DNA of 64,000 nucleotides, from the NCBI GenBank assembly GCA_038093975.1, contig JBBPTG010000008.1, positions 310,001 through 374,000 of the forward strand, read 5' to 3'. This DNA comes from Chalciporus piperatus. Its lineage: Eukaryota; Basidiomycota; Agaricomycetes; Boletales; Boletaceae. A model generated the notes under the pieces. The model saw nothing but the letters and a program-made list of their open reading frames with translations. It was not told the DNA's origin and searched no databases. Both the position numbers and the translations under genes were made by a program. Below, in pieces: positions 1 through 12,093 of this stretch (its first letter is position 1; each line of letters begins with the position of its first letter).

Positions 1-241
1 GAGCCAAAGAGTAGCCAAGTCCGTAGCCAAGGCGTAGTACTACGAGCTAGTCACTGCAGTTGACGGTCACCGCTGCAGCTGACCACCCGGATCCTACTGC
101 TCCCGAGTTGGTACTTCCTATTTACAACCCCAGCCGCTTTTTATCCTCGCGTCTCGACAGTCATCACAAGTAAGTTGTCAGTAACTGAGTAAGTATTCTA
201 CATCCTCGTCTCCCTCCCCGGTCTCACCGTCCGCGTTCAGA
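1..241. promoter_or_regulatory. Upstream region of uL5m gene
   Basis: No coding signal is seen. The first 40 bases repeat a GTAGCCAA-like word. The region just before the start codon is pyrimidine-rich, as in many fungal promoters without a clear TATA box. Confidence 0.3.
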
Positions 242-1132
242 ATGAGTGCAGCGGCAACAGCAGCGCGCGCACCTGCGTCCGCATCTCGCACATTCCGCAG
301 ACCACCCCGGATAAGACGCTCCCTCCGCAAAGACGAACGCGGTCTACCCATCCCCCACGTCGGCATCACCATCCACGACACCGCCCCATGTCGTCTCCGT
401 GAACACTACTACAGCACCCTCTCAGACAACCTCATGTACATGACCTACGTGCACGAGTCCGGTTCTCGTCCTCCCGCTCGCGAGGTCCGTCTCAGATTCG
501 ACCCAGACGACCCATACTCCAAAAACCGTGTCAACACCCCCGTCGGTGGTAACCGTCTCGGAAAGAAACCCGCTCCACCCACTACCGCAGAGAACGTCGT
601 CAAACTCGAAAAAATCGTCCTCCACACCATGCTCAAAGAAGCACTCACAAACCGTAGCGCGCTTCTCCCCGCAATCGCCTCCTTCAGAGCACTCTCGGGA
701 GAGACCAAGGATGGTGGAGGTCGTCACTCCTCGGAAGGTGTGGAGATAGTCAAGGGTAAAAAATCCGTCAGCGGTTGGGTTCGCCCGGGCATCCCCCTTG
801 GCGTCAAGGTGGAACTCAAGGGCCCGCAGATGTACAACTTCATCGCGACCCTATCAGAATTCGTCTTGCCTCGGTTGCGCGAGTTCAATGGCATCGTCAT
901 GCCCCCATCCTCCAGCAACATGCAGACGCCGAGCGGCGTCGCAGGCGTCGTCTCATTCGGTCTGCCACCAGAAGCACTTGGCTTGTTCCCTCAGATCGAG
1001 GTTAACTTGGAGGCATACCCAAAGACTCACGGTATGCACATACATTTCATCACCAACGCAGAAGGCCAAGGTGCCCAGAACAAAGCAAGAGCCCTTGTGT
1101 CAGGCTTCCAGATCCCCTTCGCTCGCAAGTAG
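242..1132 (+). CDS. MRPL7: Mitochondrial large-subunit ribosomal protein uL5m
   Basis: This intronless gene encodes 296 residues. The C-terminal two thirds match ribosomal protein L5: a segment with GRHSSEGVEIVKGKKSVSGW is followed by KVELKGPQMYNF and a closing region containing VSFGLPPEALGLFPQIE and GMHIHF. In bacteria and mitochondria this protein sits in the central protuberance of the large subunit and contacts 5S rRNA or its mitochondrial replacement. The N-terminal ~50 residues are rich in Arg, Ala and Ser with few acids, which fits a mitochondrial targeting sequence; this is inferred from composition. The start is the first ATG of the open frame. The length fits fungal uL5m, which is longer than bacterial L5. 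It lies tail to tail with the kinase gene that follows. Confidence 0.9.
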   Translation: MSAAATAARAPASASRTFRRPPRIRRSLRKDERGLPIPHVGITIHDTAPCRLREHYYSTLSDNLMYMTYVHESGSRPPAREVRLRFDPDDPYSKNRVNTPVGGNRLGKKPAPPTTAENVVKLEKIVLHTMLKEALTNRSALLPAIASFRALSGETKDGGGRHSSEGVEIVKGKKSVSGWVRPGIPLGVKVELKGPQMYNFIATLSEFVLPRLREFNGIVMPPSSSNMQTPSGVAGVVSFGLPPEALGLFPQIEVNLEAYPKTHGMHIHFITNAEGQGAQNKARALVSGFQIPFARK

Positions 1133-1369
1133 ATCGAGAGTTATCCTTGTTACCTCCCTCTAATATACATACGTCGATCATCTAAAGAACTTGTTTGTTA
1201 TTCAAATGCTGCATGGTATGGATAATTATGAGAGACCTCTACGATATCTGAAAATGAGAGTGCTGCGTAACGGTGATGGTTAAATACAGAGCTGATGATG
1301 GGAAAAACGAACGAAATAGAAAGCAAAGTGCTTGCAAAAATGTACAACGGTATGTTCTGCTGGCCTTTT

Positions 1370-4300
1370 TCACCGACGAGCACCGGCTCCCCCATGCTGC
1401 CACGTTATGTCTCCAAGTTTATGTCGTGATGATGAATGCGACCGCTCGACGCCTAATCGCGATGATACGCCTGGTCCCAGTGGAGTACCAGTCCCAAGCA
1501 ATGCTGACGTTTCCGAGGCCGTCCTTCGCGCTCTCTTGGGTGCAATGATCGAAGTGTTCTTGGGCGTATCTGGTCCCTTCAACCCAGACTTCCCAAGGGC
1601 AGGTTTGAGCGCTGGAGCTAGCGCAGGTAATATCTCTCTCGCCAACTCCCGCACAAGAACTGCCCCGTCCTCCTTGCTCAGCTTCGTCACGATTTCATGC
1701 AACCCATATCTCTCCACCAGTATCGCGCGGTTCGGATGTACATCGCATACGGTCCTCAGGATACGCAGCAGGTTGAGGCGGACGACGGCGCGGCTATGCG
1801 ATAGTCTGTCGATGATACGTTTGAAGAAGGAAGCTTTGGCAAGACCAATGGTAATCGAGTTTGAGATACGGCAAATCTTGAGAAGGGGGTCGAGCAGATT
1901 CTCGAACGAGTTGGCCTTGGCAGAGACGAAACACTTGAGGAGAGCATCTAGCGAATCCGATTTGACGAGTTGGTCCTCGATCTTGGCCGTCTCATCTTGT
2001 AACCTGCGATGAAAATCAGTACATTGCTTCAAGGGCCGAAACTACGAAGTAGACTGACCAAGACAAGATAGCCTCCAGTGCGCTAACCTGGAAGTAAGGA
2101 TCTTCCAAGAGCTGCAAATACAGCCCCAAACCATTATGTTGCCAGAGCAAGTTCCGACAACTCTTCCCTGCGCTTGCAAGATCACAAAGAATAGGGAGAG
2201 CAAACTGCTTCAGCGGCGAGCTGGTCTCGATGACGCGCTTGAGGCACGGAATGATCCCCGCTTGGGCGGCTTCTTCTTGTCGCGACTTGTTCAACCGACA
2301 GAGGTTGTAGCACGTTTGGAAGATGTGGTTGGATACTTCCTGTAGGTCAAGAGTGGGTCAGGAAGGAAGGAACCCCCGCGTTAGAGCATGGACATACTGT
2401 GCTCTGTGGACCAACTTTGTCCTCATCAAGGAGCTTGATGAGTATCTCAATTGCATTGGCATTTTGAAGTACTTCAAGCAGGGTTGGGTTCATCGAAAGG
2501 TGCTTCACCACCTTGAGCACCTGAACCAGACTATCACCGTCGAGTAACTCGCAAGCGCGCATGAGTCCTACGCACGAACTCTCAGCTTTTGCGCAAACTA
2601 AGACTTTTCAAGAAACTTACGTCGAATGATCTTCCTTGTTCCCATTGCATTCCGTACATGTATATCGTTCTGCGTCACCTGCGAAAACACCAACAAGATC
2701 TGTATGATCTTGTGCTTCATCTCCATAGCACTTTCGCTCTGGCTTCCCATGACGTTTAAGAGTGCCGAGGACAAAGGGTCGAGGAGCCCCTCCCGGATAA
2801 ACATTCGACAAAAGTCATTCTTGGTCGTTGGACTTTGCAGCTCAAAGACGCTTCCAATGCCGTTGAGAGCATCCACGACAAGCTCGCCTTGCTCCGTGTA
2901 GTCTTCGTCAAGTAGGTCAACAAGCACTTTGAGCCCACGACAGCTACAAGGGAAAGAATAAGTGACTCGGATAACAAAGACAAAGAGGAACTTACGAAAT
3001 GAACATCTGGAGGGTCAATGCCGACGTATGGCAGAGTAATCGGATGAAGTTTGAGGCCTCTGCCCTGCAATCTGAGGGATACTTCTTGGACGTGAAACCT
3101 TTACGTCGTGAGCTAAGGTAGGAAAGGCACGACGCTAGAACTTACCCATCATCACAGGAATTCCGCCAATGAGACAGAAACTCTCCAAAACGCCAAGATC
3201 ACCAGTGACCAACTGCTCAACGCACGTCAACTATGAACCTCGACAAGGGGTAGAGAGATCTGACCAAATTGATGATATGGAGCAACTTCATCAAAACATC
3301 CCGAGAACATTTGCCTTCCAAGACTTCTAAGATAGCCAGCATGCCATGAGAGGAGACTAATTGGAATAACATTTCTGGGTTCTCGGTCATGATGTTGATC
3401 TAAGGTACGTCAGTTAAGTGGGCCTACGACTTTGCGTTCATCAAGTGCTCACCAGTTGATCACAAGCATCCCGGAGTTGGAAGTCTGGCGCCGAGGGTGT
3501 TAGCTCGTCAATTAATTGGTTCACCATGCTGCATAAACGGGCATGCTTGTCGCGTTGTAAATTAGTTTCAAGATCGTCTTCTGCGAAACCTTCGTCGATC
3601 TGATCTATATTTCAGAACGGTGAGCTCAGCATAATGATACTACATACCTCCGCGAACGGATCATCATCGTCAGCATCGTCCCCAAGCTAATTGAGTCCCT
3701 TAGTGAATGACGCGTAACAAGTTAGGAGGAACGCACCCAGGACTTGCTAGAATGGCGAGTATTGAGTTGCAGAGTCTGCATATGCTGTTCGAAAGCTGAG
3801 TTCACCATTAGTTTTATCGAATCTATGCGAGAAGAGGGGAATCAGCCCACAGGTGCCGCCCGCTTTGCCAAACACGTCGTCATAGTCCTCGTCATCCTCT
3901 TCGGCATATTTATCAAACTCGTGCGATTGGCTCACGACCCGTCTTGCTTCCGACCTGCCAAAGGACCCAGAGTTACTGGAGCCAGAGCCAACAAAAGATG
4001 ACGACCTGGAATGTGAACGCATTGACCCATGCGGTGGACCATTTGCTCCCGCGGGACTCAGTGACGGACGTGAGGGTTTGCGTGAAATGCTAGGGAGGGG
4101 AGCTGACATGGGGCCAGGAGAGCTGGGGGCGATACCGAGGGTCTTGATATCATCTGGGTGGAAAAGACCGCGGCGTACTGAGTTCTTCATCTATACGGCG
4201 TAAGACGTCATTCACCAGCATAGTCAACAGCGAGGTAATGGAGCAAACCCTGAAATCGGCAACCTTCTCTTGCAGAATGATGTCATCTTCTTCAGATGCA

Positions 4301-6216
4301 AGGTCCGAGTAGTCTTCCACAATTGGAACAATATCTGCTGCAGGTGCTTTCGCTAGTGGTATCGGGCCTGGACCAACGGGGCTACGAGTTGGCCTGATTG
4401 TCTGTGCATTGTCGTCGACCTCCGGTTTTTCATCTTCGGAGGTTGTCTTCTCTAGCGCTACATGTGGATGATTAATGTGACGAGCCTGGTAGGAAATAGT
4501 CCCGGGATAACATACCTTGCAACTTTGAGAACGACGGCTCGTCCTCGAAGTCATCGTCCCAATTGTCCGTCTGCTCCTCGGGTTGTTGGAGGGCGAACGC
4601 CAATGGTTCGCGAATCTTCTCCACCAAACCTACAGGTGCTGAAGGCTTTCCCGCAGCAGGAGGGGCGAGTGGTTTAAGAGCCATTGGTGCAGCTATGGAT
4701 TGCTGCAAGCCAAGGACAGAATGTTGGAATAGGTTAACACTAGCTTTATGATGCATTGGACGAGTAGGCGATGGAGGGCCTTCGGTAATTCCGGCACGAC
4801 CACCGTGTTTCGACGGACGCGTAGGCGCTACATGTCATCAGACATTCTACCCGTGGAGAAAAGTAACGAGAAAGTTACATTTCAAGGCCTCATTCCATTC
4901 TTGCACCTTGAGGACAGCTTCGTCGTAGTTGTAATTACTTGGAGGACGCTTTTGTCCACCAGATGCGCTCTGGGAGTTACTTCCTGATTGACCATCCTTT
5001 GAAGCCGATCGATCCATTTGCTTCTTTGCCGAGACCATCCAGGGGTGCCTCAACAGCTTCTTCGCGGATATCCGTAGGTTGCAATCCTTCTGGAAACAGT
5101 GCAGAAGGAAGTCTTTCACGATCGGAGATGCACCTTCAGGTATGGGTGGGCAATCATCTTGCACAATCCTGAAAAGTGCGGGCATCGGGTCGAGAAAATG
5201 GTACGGTGGTCTGCCTTCTAGAAGCTCGATCACTACACAACCAACACTCCTGGGGTGATAGTGTGAGAGCATGCAATATATAAATCAATGTTCAGCCTTA
5301 CCAGATGTCGGAAGCTGTAGTTGCACCAGATTGTTCGATGACTTCCGGTGCCACTAACCCCACCATGTCAAGACGCTGCGATTGAATAGAGAGATGACTT
5401 ACTCCAGTAAGGGCTACCGACAACAGCATCATCACTGGCTGCACCAGTCGTGGTAGAGCTGGCAACTCCGAAATCTGCGAGCTTGACACACCCATCCTTA
5501 TTGGTTAGTATATTCGCGCCCTTGATATCCCGATGTATGACACCCTGGTCGTGGAGATATACAAGACCTTCGAGCACTTGACGGATATTCACAGCGACAA
5601 GACTCTCGGGGAACTTGCCGAATCGTTTGCAGATATTGTGCAAGGATCCGTTCTCGCAAAATCTGCCAGCGGTCAGTCGGGAATGTTTCGATGGCGTGAA
5701 GAACGTACTCGAGGATGATGTACAGGTAGTCTGGCGTCTTGACGAACCCTTTGTATTTAACGATATTGGGATGCTGGATCTGATCAGTAATGACAATCAG
5801 CGTGAGCGAGAAGGAACGTTACATTGAGATTCTTGAGCAAGTCAATTTCCGACTATAGCAAGTGATGAACGGAAGGTCAAGGACTAGTTCGGGGAAGATT
5901 ACCATGATCTGCCCCAGTTCGCCTTTGGGAATGTTGCTTAGTTGGATTTCCTTGACGGCGACGGTTTCACCGGTGGCCCAATTAAGAGCCCCTGCGAGAC
6001 GCGTTCAACCCATTTTTCTCGCGTCGTGATGGGAAAAGACACTCACGGAATACCTGACCGAATGCACCCTTGCCAAGTGAGTCTCCGAGTTGCTAGGGGT
6101 CCGACGTCAATTATAATCTTGAGACGGAGACCAGTTGGACTGACGTAGTCATTCAGTAACTTTGATGAACTCGAGCGCTTTCCGGGACTGATCGCGTTCG
6201 ATGAGGAAGCTACCAT
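1370..6216 (-). CDS. cdc7: Septation-initiation protein kinase, Cdc7/SepH type
   Basis: A multi-exon gene for an STE-family Ser/Thr kinase with a long C-terminal helical-repeat region, the layout of S. pombe Cdc7, A. nidulans SepH and budding yeast Cdc15, which trigger septum formation downstream of the Spg1/Tem1 GTPase. Exon 1 (6216-6145) starts at an ATG in an ideal CCATGG context and encodes 24 Ser-rich residues. Exon 2 opens with the glycine loop [14 protein letters not shown]. The catalytic loop HRDIKGAN lies near 5535, followed by DFG and the activation-segment motif VGSPYW. After the kinase comes a Ser/Pro-rich acidic linker (about 4800-3750), then armadillo-like helices (about 3070-1500, for example LVDLLDED and LLKICRIS). 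The basic C-terminal tail ends at the stop at 1370. Exons between about 2930 and 3740 are short and were not individually resolved. Signature motifs are present. Confidence 0.85.
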
Positions 6217-6719
6217 GGTTGTACGGACCAGGCCCTAGCAGGGTGAAAGGCACGAGGTTGAGTGATCGGAAGAATGCGAACGCTGTGGAACGTGGGGTGG
6301 ACTTTAAAGCAAATTGGGGACAATAGGACTGAGGGAAAGGAATGAAGTGGAATGAACCCAAGGATGGACTCAAGGATGGACCCAAAGGATGCGAATGCTT
6401 CGAGGTCGCGTCCCGCGCTGACGAGCTCTTGAATGTACCCGATCCAATCCACTGCACGCGCTCAGCCAAACCACCGCACTTGACAGATTTGGAACACTCC
6501 TGCCTCACGACACGTGATCGCGGCGTCTGTCGAGGCGAGGAATTGCAATTAATCCACCTCTAGCAATACAGCCAGGACTAAGTATCACAGTATGAGACAA
6601 TATGACAACACGACGGAAAGATAGATATAGATAGTCTGTCTCGTTCTGCCACACAACCGCCAACCAAGTGGACCAGGCCCAATCAGTGTGCCCTCCGCCA
6701 CTGGCAACCCCAGCAGCAC
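6217..6719. promoter_or_regulatory. Kinase promoter and 3' flank of the DUF6533 gene
   Basis: About 500 bases separate the kinase start from the stop of the next gene. Open frames here are short and lack family signals. It probably holds the kinase promoter. A CACGTG core lies at about 6510-6515. Confidence 0.3.
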
Positions 6720-8701
6720 TCACACGCTCTCGACGTCCCGTCTGAGCCTCCGCGGTCCTTCCTCGCTGACTGGGCTAGCAGGTGCAGGAGTCAGAGCCTC
6801 AGATGCTTCATTGGAAAAAATTGTACTGAGTTGGAAGCGATCGGGGGTAATGAGGATGATATCATCGGAGGGGGCAACACCGTTCTGTCGATGGGTAGTC
6901 GACGTTGACGAGTGTGCCCTTGAACGGGACAGACGTGTCCCACCAGATAATCCCGAGCCTGAACGCGAACGTGTGGTACGCATAGGCACCGCTGTAGTCC
7001 ACTCTCGTGAAATTGGATAACTCGAGTCAACCACAGGCGACAATGCTTGCCTCTTCAGATTGAGAGTGATCCGTGACACCATAGCGACCTGAAGCAAATC
7101 AAAGAAACGTGTCTGGCATACAGCTCAAATAATGAGGGGCACGTACTGTAAGTCTAAAAACAATGGGTTAGCAACGAAGCCTCGATACGAGGTACTGGAA
7201 ACGTACAGTAATTCAAGCCTTGAAGTTAAGTTACAGAACACTTAATTTATTATCAATCATTAAAACAGACCGACTCACTGCGCCGCGATGTTCTTTACGC
7301 CCTGGTTTGCGCGAACAATCATGACCGTTAACGCAAGGTTTATTGCGAAAATCACGCTGGAAGATGTGCTTAGATTAGCCAGAACATGTCCGCGCGCAAA
7401 TGACTTGAGTCGGAAAACGATCTTCACCTATAATACAGCGTCCCATCGGCGAGCAAGGTGCGGACAATTAGACCTGCTTGCCCTGTACGAATGATCGGTA
7501 GCGTCTTGTTCAACATTAACGCAAAAATGATTGTATCATAGAGAAGAGGTAGCCAGCCCCAGGCTGAGGCAATATTGCTTCTTGTACGAGGTTAGCTCCT
7601 CAGAGTACGACATGTTTCACTTCTGTACACTTACAATGACGGTTCAAATATCATAGAGCATGCTTTGCAACGGAAGTTTAGCGAGATGCACCACATCGCA
7701 GTCGGAGGGACACATACAATGCACCCCTGATACGTGCTGAACCACTACATTTATATTAGAATATACCCCGGAAAACAAGACGAACGCACCTTCTCCGTGG
7801 ATAAGTAACCACGCATTCACTCCGATCCACGCGAGGAACAATAGCATGAGAGTGTACACCACCAATTTGCTGTCGTTATAGACCGCGCGAACTCTACAGC
7901 ATCCCAGTTCAGAACGGCTCGATACGCTACAGCCCCGAAACTGACCGAATAGACATCATCAAGGCAGCTATTTGTGTGCCGACGCAACTCATGGCACCTT
8001 CATATCGGATAAAATGCTGACAACTGTATCTCCAATGAGTTGAAGTTTGTCACCGTAAAAAGAGCTGATTGCCCAACATCTACCAGGCAGTGCCAATGAG
8101 CATATATGATCTGGTGACAAAACTGAACTTACTTCTGTCCCCCACCCAGGAAGGGTGAAAGCTGACTGGCTGTTTCAGTGCGTACAACGATGTAGAGTGG
8201 ATGACTCACCAACGAGATTCACGATAAAGCCGAGCGGCGTAAGATATCTGTTCTACTTTGATTTTGAGGCTCACGCTGTAGATGTAGTCTGAGCCTACTC
8301 ACAAGCAAGAACAGATACACCACTGCAGACTGAAGTTCAGAATAAAGCATGCGCCGAGGGAAGTACCGTGCTCACAGAGTCCCTTGTCGCATCGCCAAAT
8401 AAGTTCAACCTATGGAACTAAACCGGAGGCATAAAAACGGTCTCGTGGGTCACATACTTCGTCACCAAACGTTATGATGTGATCCCAGACGAGCACTGTA
8501 ATCCCAGCGATGGCAACCATCTTGCAAGCATTAGCTGTCAATGCGATCGAAACCTTGACTTGCACTACGTACGACTGTGTCATGTCTCAATAGTACCCAT
8601 GGGCGGTAAGTTAACTATCATGGCCAGGATACGAAAAGTACGAACATGTTGGCAATGTCAGTGATGTCTTGCGACAACCTAGAGTCCGAGACTTGAGACA
8701 T
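6720..8701 (-). CDS. DUF6533 family multi-pass membrane protein
   Basis: A multi-exon gene for a membrane protein of the DUF6533 group, abundant and functionally uncharacterised in Agaricomycetes. The start is an ATG at 8701 (MSQVSD...). After two short introns an exon carries the family signature VLVWDHIITFGDE, the first transmembrane segment ending in the D-H and D-E residues. Further hydrophobic stretches follow, including LMLLFLAWIGVNAWLLI near 7850. The last exon encodes a soluble tail (SRITLNLK then a Ser/Arg/Thr-rich stretch) ending at 6720, typical of the group. Exon borders in the middle (7150-8400) are approximate. Function unknown; the topology resembles seven-helix proteins but no receptor role is shown. 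Confidence 0.7.
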
Positions 8702-9954
8702 AGTGGGTACTAGAATCATCGCAGGGAGTAAGTCCGGCTTGTCCGATCAGTAGTGTGGGGAGAGTGGTGAGTGAAAGCTGGATCCTAGTGGCTTCAAATA
8801 GGTCGGATGGCTGGGCCCAGGCCCAGCTACAACGTTGTTGGGGCGAGGAAAGCTATGTAAGCCACGGAATGACTATCTCCGTCTGAGTAAAGCATCCAGT
8901 GGAATGTTGGAGTGGAGTCGGTCCTGGGTCCTGGGCCTGGTCGGACTCGGACCAACCAGAAGTTAGGCACCTGCAGCGGCACGTTCTCCAAACAAGGCTT
9001 GATTTGAAATTGAGATGCCCCACAAATGATTGGACACCAACGTCCCACGCCGCCAATGGCTATGATCTCGTTACCATCTTGGAGCGGCGAAGGCTTCGAC
9101 GTCCAAGTTCCAGTATGGCATTGACATTCACTCGAAACTTCAATGTTACGGGGGCCCATCCTGGATGCTGACACGACGTGTTCAACGTTAAACGACAGGA
9201 GGGGCACAAAAAATGTATGTGTGTCGTGCTATCGTGTCACTGCATGTAGTCGGAGATCGGGAGAATCCCTGCAATATGACATTGGTGTACCGCCTTGTGG
9301 GGAACCTAAATTAGATACTTACTTTGTGATGGAATGTATTTCGATCGGAAAACTTGAGAGAGGACAACTGAGCTTACAGCGAGGTTCAGAAAATTCAATT
9401 CCCTGACTTTTTGACAGTGAGAGAACTGACGTGCTACGTCGGGACTCAAGACTTGAGATAATCCTGGTGTCAGTGAGGTGCAAAACCAGCACAGGGGATA
9501 CAGAGTCGACGCATAACTGGAAATGACGGAGAGGTGACCGATCCAAGACATTTTGCGAGGGAAACGATACAAAGTTATGTTGTTCACGGTAATTCGATGG
9601 GTGGGGCGAGTCCAAAATAATAGACTCCAAGCTCCAAGAGTCCAAGCCGATTAACTTATGAGACGCGGTCACGTGACTATGATCTTCGTGTTGACTTGAG
9701 TCATTGCTCGACGCCTCCAAGCTCAAGCCTCCATCATGCATCTGAGCCCGGAGTGCGGTTGACAGACCCCGACCCTCCCCGACCCTCCTCTCGCTTTGCA
9801 TATCTTTCCGGCCCCGTTAATTTGATTGATTCATTAATCTGGGATCGTGTGATGCACTCCCCCGGTTCGACGGAGTCCAGCGGCCCGATAGTCCAATGTC
9901 TATAAAACTCACTTGAACAAAAGCATAGTGAGGCACACAAGTGCCCAGCATTCG
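8702..9954. other. Intergenic region with no recognised gene
   Basis: About 1.25 kb between divergent genes. The longest open frame (about 160 codons, minus strand, 9801-9319) has no recognisable family and no splice-supported extension. Near 8812-8826 there is a small GC-rich palindrome (GCTGGGCCCAGGCCCAGC), and 8920-8950 holds short CCTGGG repeats. The right end holds the pectinesterase promoter. Confidence 0.4.
9899..9908 (+). promoter_or_regulatory. TATA-like box of pectinesterase 1
   Basis: The word TATAAAA lies about 50 bases before the pectinesterase start codon at 9955. Position and sequence suit a TATA element giving a short leader, as expected of a strongly inducible secreted enzyme. 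The transcription start is not known. Confidence 0.5.
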
Positions 9955-11595
9955 ATGTCGTACTTCCTCGCTTTACTTGCGTTCCTTGTGCTCCCTGTCC
10001 AGGCTTTCTCACCGGACTATATAGCATGCCAACTACAAAAGCCGAATAGTCACGTACCTGCTCTCACAGGTTGCCCAAAGGGTACTCTGTACGTTTCCCA
10101 AACAGATTCAGCAGCCCACTATACAAGCGTACAGAGTGCAATTTCTTCACTGTGAGTTTTATCACGATACGTAGGAGTCCTCATCATACCTTCTACAGAC
10201 CAGACACCGGGAGTGCAACTATTCTCATCGGTGAAGGCGAATATTTCGAAACCGTGAATGTCACACGCACTGGTCCTCTCACGCTCTTGGTATGAGTTGC
10301 ACTAACTGTGTCTCTCTCTTATTCACGCTTGAGTAGGGCCAATTGTCCATTGAAACGGCATTCAATCCAGCTGGAAATGCATCGACTCGCAACCTGGTGC
10401 ATATCTGGAACAACAAATATGTCCTCACCAATTCTTCGGGTGCTCAGTTATTCGACGACGCTCTCACTGCGGTATTGACGGTCGCACCTAACTATTTGGG
10501 AGCTTTAATTGGAGCTGGGACGAATGGCGCACCCCTCCAGCCATTTTTCGGAAACACTGACTTTAAAGCGTACAACATTGACTTTGAAAACCGAGCAGTA
10601 CGTTCCTTCTTATACTCCCATGTCGAAAGAATATGAACACCAGTTCAGGCAAATTACTCCATTTCGCAAGCATTGGTGACAGACATCTCTTACGCCAATG
10701 CATCCTTCTATGGATGTGCATTTGCAAGTTACCAGGATACTTGGTACACAGGTCGGAACGCCAGTACTTATGTCGTTGACAGCATAATATATGGTCAAAC
10801 GGACTGTAAGTGTCTCGATGGTGGCTTGTTAACCTGACCTAATCCTTCCGCTGTTTCATAGACCTGTTTGGATTTGGCACCGCGTAATTTTGTGCAATTC
10901 GATGTTCATGGAGTTATGACTGACGTATTTTTAGATGGTTCCAATCGGTCACCCTTGCTAACAGGGCTTGCGGTGGAGGTATCACTGCTTGGAAGGGTAC
11001 AAATCTCACAGCTGCCCCTGGAAACCGATACGGTGTATATATTTCAGACTCGAGGATCATTAGGGTAACATTCAGAACTTCATCGCGGAATGAGAGTTAA
11101 TTCCCTTCCCTTTAGTCGCCCGATGCAAATGCTACAACAGTGACATTGCAGTCCTGCTGGCTAGGTATGCTACACGTTTGTTTCACGAACTGGGGTGGTT
11201 TATTCACCATCCACGTAGGCCGTCCCTGGAATGATCTTGCCACCACGGTCTACCTTCGCACTTACATGGACGACAGTATCCGGCCTGCTGGTTTCGAACC
11301 CTTTAGCACCTCAAGGTATGTAAATCGATCTTCTCAATGTATCTAAAACTAAATGGACGTTCAACAGACCAGTCATCGCAAACACCACGTACTATGCCGA
11401 GTATGCATCTTACGGTACGTCTCGAATGTTGGTGAATGCGGCTACTCTTAAGGAGTCGACTCAGGTTCTGGGGCAAACAACACCGCACGTGTGCCAATTG
11501 AGCATATCCTCAATTCCACCGAGGCAAGGAACTTCACGATGGAAGGCGTTTTCCTCGAGAAGCCTGAGTGGATTGATTACAAGTATGTGTACTGA
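9955..11595 (+). CDS. Secreted pectinesterase (CE8), copy 1
   Basis: Pectin methylesterase removes methyl groups from homogalacturonan in plant cell walls. The product starts with a signal peptide (MSYFLALLAFLVLPVQAFS). Splicing at several short introns gives a continuous protein with the family landmarks: GEGEYFE, FKAYNIDFENRA, the QDT motif in YQDTWYTG, the second catalytic Asp in DLFGFGTAWFQ, and the substrate-binding LGRPW. The last is split by an intron (CTGGCTAG then GCCGTCCC). The chain ends in KPEWIDYKYVY before the stop at 11593-11595. All catalytic positions appear intact. A paralogue with the same layout lies at 18220-19809 in opposite orientation. The upstream in-frame ATG at 9913 was not chosen because it would precede the signal peptide with polar residues. 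Confidence 0.88.
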
Positions 11596-12093
11596 GATAC
11601 GCTTCGATACGACCGGTTTGCATGTTGGTTTGGTTCAACGAGCGGACACTTTGCAATCTGGTCACATCTGGATGTACATTGAGCGCCTCCCCCGTGAGTC
11701 GGTTCTATAACGGTATCCATGTCCCCGGAGTCGAAGGCTCAAGAGTAAGCACGTCCGCAAGCAACGGATCCAGACCGTCTCCCATGTCATCAAACGTGAT
11801 GCTGAGTTTTCCGTGGACCGATGTATTTCCGCGAAAACGGATGGCCATCGTTGTCCACCATTAAGCTTGTCCGGATCCCTCATAATAACTTCAATTTGTT
11901 CGTGCTGGCATTTGTGCGAGTTTGCAGTTTGAGCCTACCTCGCCGCGTCGTCTTGGATTGAATTCAGAACCAAACCACTGAGTGAACTTGGCAACTGCAG
12001 TGACGACCTCATCTCGCAGGCAAAGCGTAGACGTCTAGAGGCGTTTTGGACTCTTTCCAAGACTTGCATTCAACTTGCATTGTCCCAGTCATC
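11596..12093. other. Intergenic, pectinesterase 3' flank to FIST-like gene
   Basis: About 500 bases with only short, family-less open frames on either strand. It holds the pectinesterase 3' end and the promoter of the next gene. Confidence 0.35.

Noticed and set aside
9319..9801. 160-codon minus-strand open frame
   Set aside because: No family signal, Ser/His-rich chance-like composition and no supported start or splice sites.
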